Shown here piece by piece: positions 56,110 to 64,000 of a DNA stretch of 64,000 bases. Under the pieces are notes generated by a model. The model ran no database searches. It saw only the letters and a program-made list of their open reading frames with translations, and was not told where the DNA came from. The stretch is from CAZCGA01 sp964498075 (GTDB taxonomy: Bacteria; Desulfobacterota; Binatia; HRBIN30). The stretch spans positions 26,763 to 90,762 of the forward strand of contig CAZCGA010000008.1 in NCBI GenBank assembly GCA_964498075.1. The letters are read 5' to 3'. Made by a program: the position numbers and the translations under genes. Numbering within the stretch: the first letter of the stretch is position 1; every line of letters begins with the position of its first letter.

Positions 56110-56205
56110 TGCGTACGGTGACGGTACCAAGCGCCCACACGGCGGTCAAATTTTGACTGGCAGCCCCCCTTGCGGCTACAACCGATCCGACAAAGGAGAA
56201 CGGGA

Positions 56206-57006
56206 ATGGCATACGAGCACATCCGCGTCAGCCGTGACGACGGCATCGTCACCCTGACCTTCAACCGCCCCGAGACGCGCAACTCCATGACGCCCGCAAT
56301 GGGAGAAGATGTGGTCCGTGCCGTCGAAGAGATTCGCGCCGACACCACGGCACGCGTGGTCGTGCTCACCGGCAGCGGTAAAGCATTCAGCTCCGGCGGC
56401 GATCTGGGGATGCTGGCCCGCGACGCCGGTGCGAGCGGCGGCGGCGACGCCCCGACGATGGCCGGGTCGCCGCGCGACTTTTACGCGCGCTACTTGGCGA
56501 TCCGCAGCCTGCCAGTGCCGACCATCGCGGCGATCAACGGACACGCCATCGGCGCTGGCCTGTGCATTGCCCTGGCCTGCGACCTGCGCGTCGCCGTCGC
56601 CGACGCCAAGATGGGCATGACCTTCACCAAGCTCGGTATCCATCCGGGTATGGGGGCGACGTACTTCCTGCCCCGTCTGATCGGCACGGCGCGGGCCTGC
56701 GAGCTTTTCTTCACCGGCCGCGTCTTCGACGCCGCCGAGGCGGAACGGCTGGGGATCGTCAGCCGCGTCACCGCGCGCGCCGACTTCGAGGCCACGGTGC
56801 AATCCCTGGCGCGCGAGATCGCCGCCGCGGCGCCCGTGGCCGTGCGCATGGTGAAGAAGTCGATCTACCGTGGCGTGCAGCACGGCCTCGAGGAGATGCT
56901 GGACTACGAGTCGCTGAATCAGAGCATCACCTTCACCACCGCCGACGCACGCGAAGGCATCAGCGCCGTGATCGAGAAGCGCGAGCCGAAGTTCACCGGA
57001 AGATAA
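56206..57006 (+). CDS. Enoyl-CoA hydratase/isomerase superfamily protein lacking both catalytic Glu residues
   Basis: From ATG 56206, preceded by AAAGGAGAA, the protein is 266 aa with crotonase-fold motifs: TLTFNRPETRNSMT, the oxyanion loop GKAFSSGGDLGML and NGHAIGAGLCIALACDLRVAV. Aligned to rat mitochondrial hydratase, both catalytic positions (Glu144 in GCELA, Glu164 in PEILLG) are non-acidic here (GLCIA, TFTKLG). It is therefore unlikely to hydrate enoyl-CoA; an isomerase, thioesterase or other crotonase role is more probable. Confidence 0.85.
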   Translation: MAYEHIRVSRDDGIVTLTFNRPETRNSMTPAMGEDVVRAVEEIRADTTARVVVLTGSGKAFSSGGDLGMLARDAGASGGGDAPTMAGSPRDFYARYLAIRSLPVPTIAAINGHAIGAGLCIALACDLRVAVADAKMGMTFTKLGIHPGMGATYFLPRLIGTARACELFFTGRVFDAAEAERLGIVSRVTARADFEATVQSLAREIAAAAPVAVRMVKKSIYRGVQHGLEEMLDYESLNQSITFTTADAREGISAVIEKREPKFTGR

Positions 57007-57026
57007 GGAAGGGTTGACCCGATTGC

Positions 57027-57428
57027 TCAGTCGGATTCCTCGTAATTCGACACCTTCCAGCGGTCGCCGTCACGTCGCGTGGAGACGATCCACTTACGCG
57101 TGAACTTGCCGGCGTCCTCGACGCGGATGATGCCTTCGAACACGAAGGTGGTGTGGTCGCCGTCCTCATCTTTTTGGACGAGCCGGTAGCCGACCCGCGG
57201 CTTGCGCGTCGACTCGTCGATGACTTGCCCCTGCGTGAGCCGCTGCTCCTCCTCGACTTTGTGCAAGGCCACACCGACGCAGAAGGACTTCGCGGCTTCG
57301 AGATTGATCTCGACGTAGTGTTGGTCGACGAAGCGCTCGGCGGCTCCCCGCGCGCTTTTCTCGTCGGCGCGGCACGCCACCAGCGCTACGGCCAACAGCG
57401 AGGAGGCGAGGACCGTGCGGGCCGTCAT
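57027..57428 (-). CDS. Small lipoprotein
   Basis: From ATG 57428 the product is 133 aa with a lipobox (ASSLLAVALVAC). The rest (AAERFVDQHYVEINLEAAKSFCVG to RRDGDRWKVSNYEESD) resembles small NTF2-fold/DUF4878-type lipoproteins by pattern, but I am not certain of the family. It overlaps the upstream zinc protein gene by 4 nt (ATGA), so the two are coupled. Confidence 0.7.
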   Translation of the reverse strand: MTARTVLASSLLAVALVACRADEKSARGAAERFVDQHYVEINLEAAKSFCVGVALHKVEEEQRLTQGQVIDESTRKPRVGYRLVQKDEDGDHTTFVFEGIIRVEDAGKFTRKWIVSTRRDGDRWKVSNYEESD

Positions 57429-57742
57429 GCCTTCTTCGCGAACAGCGCGTCGAGGCGGGCCCGCGCGCTGTCCTTCGGTCCCCCGTCCGGCTTCAATGAG
57501 CGACCAATCCGGAAGCTGAAGTACTCGCAGAAGTTGCCGGCCTGCTTGTCGACTTGCCGCTCGGCTTGCGGCTCGCGGCATTGGTTGTGAGAGGTCGAGT
57601 CGTAGAAGGTGCAGTTCAGGCAGCAACGGAGATCAGCGCGGCAGTGCAGGCAGGTGTCGCGCCGTCCGATGCGCTGTAGCGGGCCGATATCCCGGCTGCA
57701 CTGATAGCAGACGCGTTCCGCGGCTGTTGAATTGCTCTGCAT
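57425..57742 (-). CDS. Cys-rich probable zinc protein
   Basis: The 105-aa protein has CYQC near residue 12, CLHC and CLNC in the middle (DTCLHCRADLRCCLNCTFYD), then NQCREP and NFCEYFSFRIG. The Cys pairs suggest two zinc sites. It is a conserved but unnamed protein type. First of a two-gene unit with the small lipoprotein; divergent from xerC with a 73-nt space. Confidence 0.75.
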   Translation of the reverse strand: MQSNSTAAERVCYQCSRDIGPLQRIGRRDTCLHCRADLRCCLNCTFYDSTSHNQCREPQAERQVDKQAGNFCEYFSFRIGRSLKPDGGPKDSARARLDALFAKKA

Positions 57743-57815
57743 GCCGTTCCTTGCCGCTGGTTAGCGTGGTTGATAGCATAGCGCGCCGCGGGAGTCACAA
57801 TGAAGTGGATCGGTG

Positions 57816-58727
57816 ATGCGCAAGCTGATTGAAGAGTTCGGGCGTACCCTCATGGTCGAGGAGAACGCGTCGCCGCACACGGTGCGGAACTATGCGAGCG
57901 ACCTCCGGCAGCTGCGCACGTTCCTCCTGGAGCAGCGCCTCGGGGTGAATGACGACGGCGACGAGGTGGTGCCCGAACGCGTCGATCATCTCGCCCTGCG
58001 CGCCTTCCTCACGCACCTGCTGCGCCGCAATCGCAAGAGCTCGGTGGGTCGCAAGCTGTCCGCGGCGAAAGGCTTCTTTCGCTTTCTCCTGCGCCGCGGG
58101 AGCGTGTCACGCGACCCGACGGCAGGGATCGCGACGCCGAAGAAGGAGCAACAGCTGCCGGTCCACCTCACGGTGGATGACATGTTCCGCCTGCTCGAAG
58201 CGCCGCCGGCCGCCACGCCAGCGGGACGGCGCGATCGCGCCCTGCTCGAGGTGCTGTACTCCTGTGGGCTGCGGGTGAGCGAGCTGGTCGGCCTGCAGTG
58301 GACCGATATCGACACCGGGCTCGAGCTGGTCCGCGTGCGGGGCAAGGGCGGCAAGGAACGGCTGGTGCCGATCGGGGCGAAGGCACTGGCGGCGTTGGCT
58401 GCCTATCGCCGGCGGGTTCCCGAGCTGTGCCCCAAACGGCTGCGCGACGAGAAGGCCGTCTTCGTGAACCGGCTCGGGAGTCGGCTGACCACGCGCAGCG
58501 TCGCCCGCATGGTGGACCACTACATCCTGGCGAGCGGCATCGCCACCAAGGCCAGCCCGCACGCCTTGCGGCACAGCTTCGCCACGCATCTGCTGAACGC
58601 CGGCGCCGACTTGCGCGCGATCCAGGAGCTGCTGGGCCACGCCAGCCTGTCGACCACCCAGAAGTACACGCACGTGAATCTGGATCAGCTCATGAGCGTC
58701 TACGACAAGGCGCACCCGCGGGCTTGA
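57816..58727 (+). CDS. xerC: Site-specific tyrosine recombinase XerC
   Basis: The protein is 303 aa from ATG 57816 (GTG 57813 also possible). The N-terminal SAM-like domain has ENASPHTVRNYASDL. The catalytic set is Arg in SCGLRVSELVGL, Lys in RVRGKGGKERLVPI, HxLRH in SPHALRHSFATHLL, His in LLGHASLSTTQ and the nucleophile Tyr in QKYTHV. It resolves chromosome dimers at dif. It heads xerC-hslV-hslU, a gene order found in many bacteria. Confidence 0.93.
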   Translation: MRKLIEEFGRTLMVEENASPHTVRNYASDLRQLRTFLLEQRLGVNDDGDEVVPERVDHLALRAFLTHLLRRNRKSSVGRKLSAAKGFFRFLLRRGSVSRDPTAGIATPKKEQQLPVHLTVDDMFRLLEAPPAATPAGRRDRALLEVLYSCGLRVSELVGLQWTDIDTGLELVRVRGKGGKERLVPIGAKALAALAAYRRRVPELCPKRLRDEKAVFVNRLGSRLTTRSVARMVDHYILASGIATKASPHALRHSFATHLLNAGADLRAIQELLGHASLSTTQKYTHVNLDQLMSVYDKAHPRA

Positions 58728-58745
58728 GAGGATCAGTGAGCCGTG

Positions 58746-59306
58746 ATGAGTGAGAGACGGAGACCGAGCAGGCGCCCCAGAATTCGCAGCACGACCATTC
58801 TCGCGCTGCGTCATGGCGGCAAGGTCGTAGTGGCGGGTGATGGGCAGGTCAGCATCGGCAACACCGTCATGAAGCGCGGCGCCCGCAAGGTGCGGCGCAT
58901 CTACAACGGCAAGGTGCTCGCCGGTTTCGCCGGCGCCACCGCCGATGCCTTTACGTTGTTCGACAAGTTCGAGAAACAGCTCGAGCAGCACAATGGCAAT
59001 CTGCGCCGCGCCGCCGTCGAGCTGGCGAAGGACTGGCGCACCGATCGGGTGCTGCGGCGCCTGGAAGCCTTGCTGATTGCGGCGGACCGCGATGCCCTGC
59101 TGGTGCTCTCGGGCAGCGGCGACATCATCGAGCCGGACGACGAGGTGATCGCCATCGGCTCGGGTGGAAACTACGCCCTGGCCGCCGCGCGCGTCCTGAT
59201 GAAGCATACGCAGCTCGACGCGCGGACGATCGCCGAAGAGGCCATGCGCGTCGCCGCCTCCATCTGCATCTTTACCAACGATCAGCTGGTCATCGAGGAG
59301 CTGTGA
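58746..59306 (+). CDS. hslV: ATP-dependent protease subunit HslV
   Basis: From ATG 58746 the protein is 186 aa. The catalytic threonine is Thr16 (mature start TTILALRHGGKVVVAGDGQ), so a 15-residue basic propeptide is removed, longer than the single Met of E. coli. MKRGARKVRRIYNGKVLAGFAGATADAFTLFDKFE is standard HslV. It pairs with hslU, 89 nt downstream, forming the HslUV protease. Confidence 0.96.
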   Translation: MSERRRPSRRPRIRSTTILALRHGGKVVVAGDGQVSIGNTVMKRGARKVRRIYNGKVLAGFAGATADAFTLFDKFEKQLEQHNGNLRRAAVELAKDWRTDRVLRRLEALLIAADRDALLVLSGSGDIIEPDDEVIAIGSGGNYALAAARVLMKHTQLDARTIAEEAMRVAASICIFTNDQLVIEEL

Positions 59307-59395
59307 GCCTGCGCCGTGGTTCTGCATCCGTCCATCAGTGATACGCCTCCGCCATCCTTGCATGCATGCTCGTTCGTGATAGCTAGGGAAACGCG

Positions 59396-60757
59396 ATGAG
59401 TCAGATGACGCCGCGCGAGATCGTGTCCGAGCTGGACCGCTACATCGTCGGGCAGCGCAACGCCAAGCGCGCTGTCGCCGTCGCCTTGCGCAATCGGTGG
59501 CGGCGGCAGCAGGTGCCGGACGAGCTGCGCGACGAGATTGCGCCGAAGAACATCATCATGATCGGGCCGACCGGCGTCGGCAAGACGGAGATCTCACGCC
59601 GCCTGGCGAAGCTGGCGCAGGCGCCGTTCATCAAGGTGGAGGCCTCGAAGTTCACCGAGGTGGGTTACGTCGGGCGCGACGTCGAATCGATGATTCGCGA
59701 CCTGGCGGATCTGGCGATCAAGATGGTGAAGGACGAGGAGCAGGAGAAGGTGACGCTGCATGCGCGCGACCTGGCCGAGGAGCGCGTGCTCGACTTGCTG
59801 CTGCCGCCGGTGGGGGTCACCGAACGCCGCGTCCAGGCGATGGGCGAGGCGGTGGCGACGACCGCCGAGCCGCCGGGCGACGCCACGCGGGAGAAGCTGC
59901 GGCGTATGCTGCGCGACGGCAAGCTCGACGATCGCGTCGTGGAGCTGGAGGTCACCAAGTCGGCCATGCCGATGATCGAGGTGTTCACGCCGCAGGGCAT
60001 GGAAGAGATGGAGTTCCACCTCAAGGACCTGTTCTCGAACATCATGCCCAAGAAGACCAAGAAGCAGCGCGTCAAGATCCCCGAGGCGCTGGAGGCGTTG
60101 ACGCAGGAAGAGGCCGGCAAGCTCGTCGACATGGAAGTCGTCACCAAGGAAGCCATCCGCCGCATCGAGCAGTCAGGCATCATCTTCATCGATGAGATCG
60201 ACAAGATCGCCGGGCGCGATGGAATGATTGGGCCCGATGTATCCCGGCAAGGGGTGCAGCGCGACCTGCTGCCGATCGTCGAAGGCAGCACGGTCAATAC
60301 CAAGTACGGCATGGTGCGCACCGACCACATCTTGTTCATCGCCTCCGGCGCCTTCCACATGACCAAGCCGTCCGATTTGATCCCCGAGTTTCAGGGGCGC
60401 TTTCCGATCCGCGTCGAGCTCGAGCCGCTGACGCGCGACGACTTCATCCGCATCCTCACCGAGCCGCAGAATGCGCTCATCAAGCAGTACGTCGCGCTGA
60501 TGGCAACCGAAGGGGTGACGCTGACGTTCCAGGTGGACGCGATTGCGGAGATCGCCGCCATCGCCGCCGAGGTCAATCAGAACACCGAGAACATCGGCGC
60601 GCGCCGATTGCATACGGTCGTCGAGCGCCTGCTGGAGCAGCTGTCCTTCGACGCGCCTGAAATGGGGAAGCAGGAGGTGACCATCACGGCGAAAGACGTG
60701 CGCGACAAGCTGAACGAGATCGTGAAGAACGAAGACCTGTCGCGTTACATTCTCTGA
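59396..60757 (+). CDS. hslU: HslUV protease ATPase subunit HslU
   Basis: The 453-aa AAA+ unfoldase has Walker A GPTGVGKTE, Walker B IIFIDEIDKIAG, the pore motif GYVGRD, an I-domain (about residues 110-235) and the C-terminal GARRLHTVVERLLE. It ends with DLSRYIL, the tail that docks into HslV. Full length for the family. argB follows 10 nt later. Confidence 0.97.
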   Translation: MSQMTPREIVSELDRYIVGQRNAKRAVAVALRNRWRRQQVPDELRDEIAPKNIIMIGPTGVGKTEISRRLAKLAQAPFIKVEASKFTEVGYVGRDVESMIRDLADLAIKMVKDEEQEKVTLHARDLAEERVLDLLLPPVGVTERRVQAMGEAVATTAEPPGDATREKLRRMLRDGKLDDRVVELEVTKSAMPMIEVFTPQGMEEMEFHLKDLFSNIMPKKTKKQRVKIPEALEALTQEEAGKLVDMEVVTKEAIRRIEQSGIIFIDEIDKIAGRDGMIGPDVSRQGVQRDLLPIVEGSTVNTKYGMVRTDHILFIASGAFHMTKPSDLIPEFQGRFPIRVELEPLTRDDFIRILTEPQNALIKQYVALMATEGVTLTFQVDAIAEIAAIAAEVNQNTENIGARRLHTVVERLLEQLSFDAPEMGKQEVTITAKDVRDKLNEIVKNEDLSRYIL

Positions 60758-60767
60758 GGAAGGCTGG

Positions 60768-61706
60768 ATGGCGAACCGTTCCGAAACGCAGATGCAGGAC
60801 CTGATCGCGAAGGCTGATATCCTCCTCGACGCCTTGCCGTACATCCGCCGCTTCTCCGGCAAGACGATGGTCATCAAGTACGGCGGCCACGCCATGGTCG
60901 ACGAGGAGCTGAAGGAGAGCTTCGCGCAGGACATCGTGCTGCTGAAGTTCGTCGGCATCAACCCGGTGATCGTGCACGGCGGCGGGCCGCAGATCGGCCA
61001 GCTCTTGGAGCAGCTCGGCATCGAGTCGCAGTTCGTGCGTGGCATGCGGGTCACCGATCCGCAAACCATGGACGTCGTGGAGATGGTGCTCGGCAAGATC
61101 AACAAGGAGATCGTCAACCTCATCAACCAGCACGGCGGCCGCGCCGTCGGGCTCTCCGGAAAGGACGCTGGGTTGATCCTCGCCAAGAAACTGACCGTGA
61201 CGGCGGAAGGCGCCGGCAAGGCCGGCAAGGTGGATATCGGGCTGGTCGGCGAAGTCCGGGCCATCAATCCGTCGGTCATCGAGGCGTTGGACCGCAGCGA
61301 CTTCATCCCGGTGATCGCGCCCGTCGGCGTCGGCGAGCACGGCGAGACGTACAACATCAACGCCGACCTGGTGGCCGGTGAAGTGTCCGAGGCGCTGCGG
61401 GCCGAGAAGCTCATCCTGCTGACCGACGTCGAGGGTATTCGCGACGCGCAAGGCACCGTGATGCCGACGCTCGACATCGAGCGCGCCACGCAGCTGATTC
61501 GCGAGGGCGTGATCGGCGCGGGCATGATTCCCAAGGTCGAGTGTTGCATGGAAGCCTTGCGCGGCGGTGCGCGGAAGACGCACATCATCGACGGCCGCGT
61601 GCGGCACGCCGTGATCCTCGAGGTCTTCACGCGCGAGGGCGTGGGCACCGAGGTGGTGCGCGAGCAGGGCCGCGGCGGCGTCGCCCGCAAACGCGTCGGC
61701 CGCTAG
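60768..61706 (+). CDS. argB: Acetylglutamate kinase
   Basis: The 312-aa protein phosphorylates N-acetylglutamate in arginine synthesis. It has KYGGHAMVDEELKESFAQDIVLLK, NPVIVHGGGPQIGQLLEQLG, and the ATP-binding AEKLILLTDVEGI. Starting close to hslU, it begins the arginine block argB-argD-argF-argG. Confidence 0.96.
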   Translation: MANRSETQMQDLIAKADILLDALPYIRRFSGKTMVIKYGGHAMVDEELKESFAQDIVLLKFVGINPVIVHGGGPQIGQLLEQLGIESQFVRGMRVTDPQTMDVVEMVLGKINKEIVNLINQHGGRAVGLSGKDAGLILAKKLTVTAEGAGKAGKVDIGLVGEVRAINPSVIEALDRSDFIPVIAPVGVGEHGETYNINADLVAGEVSEALRAEKLILLTDVEGIRDAQGTVMPTLDIERATQLIREGVIGAGMIPKVECCMEALRGGARKTHIIDGRVRHAVILEVFTREGVGTEVVREQGRGGVARKRVGR

Positions 61707-61763
61707 GGGCTGGGTTGAAGCCTTGGACGCGACGACGTGCCCTTCGATGGAGCTGAGGACGTG

Positions 61764-61840
61764 CTTCGAGAGCCTCAGCACGAACGGTTCCGGAATCCAT
61801 CCAATAGAGGACTCTTCCGCTCACCCTGAGGCTCTCGAAG
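61764..61840. repeat. Imperfect palindromic (REP-like) element between argB and argD
   Basis: Exact 15-nt inverted arms CTTCGAGAGCCTCAG (61764-61778) and CTGAGGCTCTCGAAG (61826-61840) flank a 47-nt spacer. Additional near-copies (CCTTCGATGGAGCTGAGG at 61741 and TCGAGAGGCTGAA at 61843) suggest a once larger or composite element. The 3' end supplies the GAGAGG ribosome site of argD. Such elements are usually dispersed in many copies per genome. Confidence 0.7.
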
Positions 61841-61854
61841 GGTCGAGAGGCTGA

Positions 61855-63035
61855 ATGACCAACCAGGAAATCATCGCGCTCAACGAGCGCTACCTCTTCC
61901 CGGTCTACACGCGCGCCCCGATTGCGATCGTGCGCGGGCAGGGCTGCCGCGTCTGGGATGCGGACGGCAACGAGTACCTCGACTTCTTCGCCAGCACGGT
62001 GGTGGCGGCGCTCGGCCATACCCATCCGAACGTCACCCGCGCCATCATCGAGCAGGCCGGCAAGATCCTGCACGTCTCCAACCTGCACCACAGCGAGCCG
62101 CAAGCGCTGCTGGCGGAGCTGCTGTGCACGCATTCGTTTGCCGACCGCGTCTTCCTCTGCAACAGCGGCGCCGAGGCCAACGAGGCGGCCATCAAGTTGG
62201 CGCGCAAGTACGGCGCTGAGCACGGTGACGGGCGCTTCGAGATCATCACCGCGTTGGGGTCGTTCCACGGACGTACCATCGCCACGATCACCGCGACCGG
62301 GCAAGAAAAGGTACGGCGCGGCTTTCAGCCTTTGCCGGAAGGATTTCGCTACTGCGCCTACAACGACGTCGACGCGCTCGACGCGGCCCTCTCGCCGCGT
62401 ACCATCGCGGTAATGCTCGAACCGTTGCAAGGGGAGGGCGGGGTGATCGCGCCGCCGCCCGAGTACCTGCGGGGCGTGCGCGAGCTGTGCGATCGCCACG
62501 ACCTGTTGTTGATCCTCGATGAAGTGCAGACCGGCATGGGGCGCCTCGGCACCTTGTTCGCCTACGAGCAGAGCGGCATTGCGCCGGACATCATGACTCT
62601 GGCGAAAGGTTTGGGAACCGGCGTGCCGATCGGCGCAATGCTCGCCACCGAGCGTGTCGCCACCAGCTTCAACGCCGGCGCCCACGCTTCGACCTTCGGC
62701 GGCAATCCCCTGACTTGCGCCGTCGGCGTGGCGGTGATGCGTACGCTGCTGCAGGAAGGCGTGCTCGCCAACTGTCAGACACAGGGCGAGTACCTGCGCG
62801 CGCGCCTGCAAGACTTGCGCGCTACCTGCCCGCGCGTCCGCGACGTGCGCGGCCGCGGGCTGCTCGTCGGCGCCGAGCTGGACGGCCCCGGTGCGCCGGT
62901 GGTCGATGCCTGCCGCGCCGCCGGTCTGTTGATCAACTGTACGGTTGAGAAGGTCCTGCGCTTCTCGCCCCCCTTGATTGTCTCGCGCGATGAGATCGAC
63001 CGCGCCGTCGACATCATCACTCGGATCCTGCGCCA

Positions 63036-63039
<4 letters not shown>
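61855..63039 (+). CDS. argD: Acetylornithine aminotransferase
   Basis: The 394-aa class III PLP aminotransferase has FFASTVVAALGHTHP, NSGAEANEAAIKLAR, FHGRTIATITATGQ, LDEVQTGMGRLG, and PLP Lys251 in LAKGLGTGVPIG. It makes N-acetylornithine. The stop overlaps the argF start by 4 nt (ATGA). Confidence 0.95.
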
Positions 63040-63907
<868 letters not shown>

Positions 63908-63910
63908 CGC

Positions 63911-64000
63911 ATGACCGACAACCCGAAGAAGATCGTCCTCGCCTACTCCGGCGGCCTCGACACGTCGGTGATCCTCGGCTGGCTCATCGACACGTACGGT
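63911..64000 (+). CDS. argG: Argininosuccinate synthase, 5' end only
   Basis: The frame from ATG 63911 encodes MTDNPKKIVLAYSGGLDTSV and continues off the window. AYSGGLDTSV is the N-type ATP pyrophosphatase P-loop of ArgG. It follows argF by 3 nt, completing argB-argD-argF-argG. The C-terminal part is outside the window. Confidence 0.93.
   Translation, partial: MTDNPKKIVLAYSGGLDTSVILGWLIDTYG

Overview
The window is high-GC DNA from a Gram-negative bacterium. LpxD, an outer-membrane beta-barrel protein, an AsmA-like protein and several lipoproteins point to an outer membrane. Abundant sigma-54 activators, MYXO-CTERM-like tails and secreted proteins ending in 'GDCNGDG'-type dockerin/EF-hand modules fit a deltaproteobacterial-grade lineage; I suspect something near Candidatus Binatota, but that is inference from gene style. 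Two runs of exactly 10 N (43634-43643 and 47527-47536) mark it as a scaffold, probably metagenomic, and both joins carry duplicated coding sequence, so the sequence around them should not be taken literally.

Layout. 0-7 kb: FAD oxidoreductase, M16 peptidase, a free-standing Hint-like protein, CoA transferase, EamA exporter, a zf-HC2 anti-sigma-like protein abutting a truncated methyltransferase, and a DUF4326 protein. 7-19 kb: a GAF-PAS sigma-54 activator, a STAS-ECF sigma fusion, a GH63-like glucosidase, a DUF4331 pair with a TPR lipoprotein, and a second sigma-54 activator split by a frameshift. 19-28 kb: a repeat-built coiled-coil membrane protein with a type II secretion/pilus ATPase N-domain, DoxX, an SDR, a three-gene operon of two ferritin-like diiron proteins plus a zinc ribbon behind a strong CRP/FNR-like palindrome, then infC, purN and a histidine kinase. 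28-34 kb: a secreted M14 carboxypeptidase with beta-propeller and dockerin, a small membrane protein with a four-cluster ferredoxin, and hisI-hisG with a lipoprotein.

34-42.8 kb is the most accessory-looking part. It holds an outer-membrane protein translationally coupled to a caspase-TolB-NTF2 fusion, a hairpin-rich divergent intergenic region, a large secreted protein with cohesin-like and dockerin modules, and a Ser/Thr kinase ending in DUF4384. Its base composition looks lower in GC than the flanking core genes. This is the best candidate for an undescribed system.

42.9-64 kb is mostly core: lpxD, DUF177-rpmF-fabD-fabG-acpP-glyA (without plsX, fabH and fabF), nadB, a lytic transglycosylase, pgsA, tRNA-Arg(ACG), an alkyl-DHAP synthase-like flavoprotein, a DUF1232 protein, an AsmA-like protein, an atypical enoyl-CoA hydratase, xerC-hslV-hslU, and the arginine cluster argB-argD-argF-argG. 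argF carries an internal deletion and argG runs off the end of the window.
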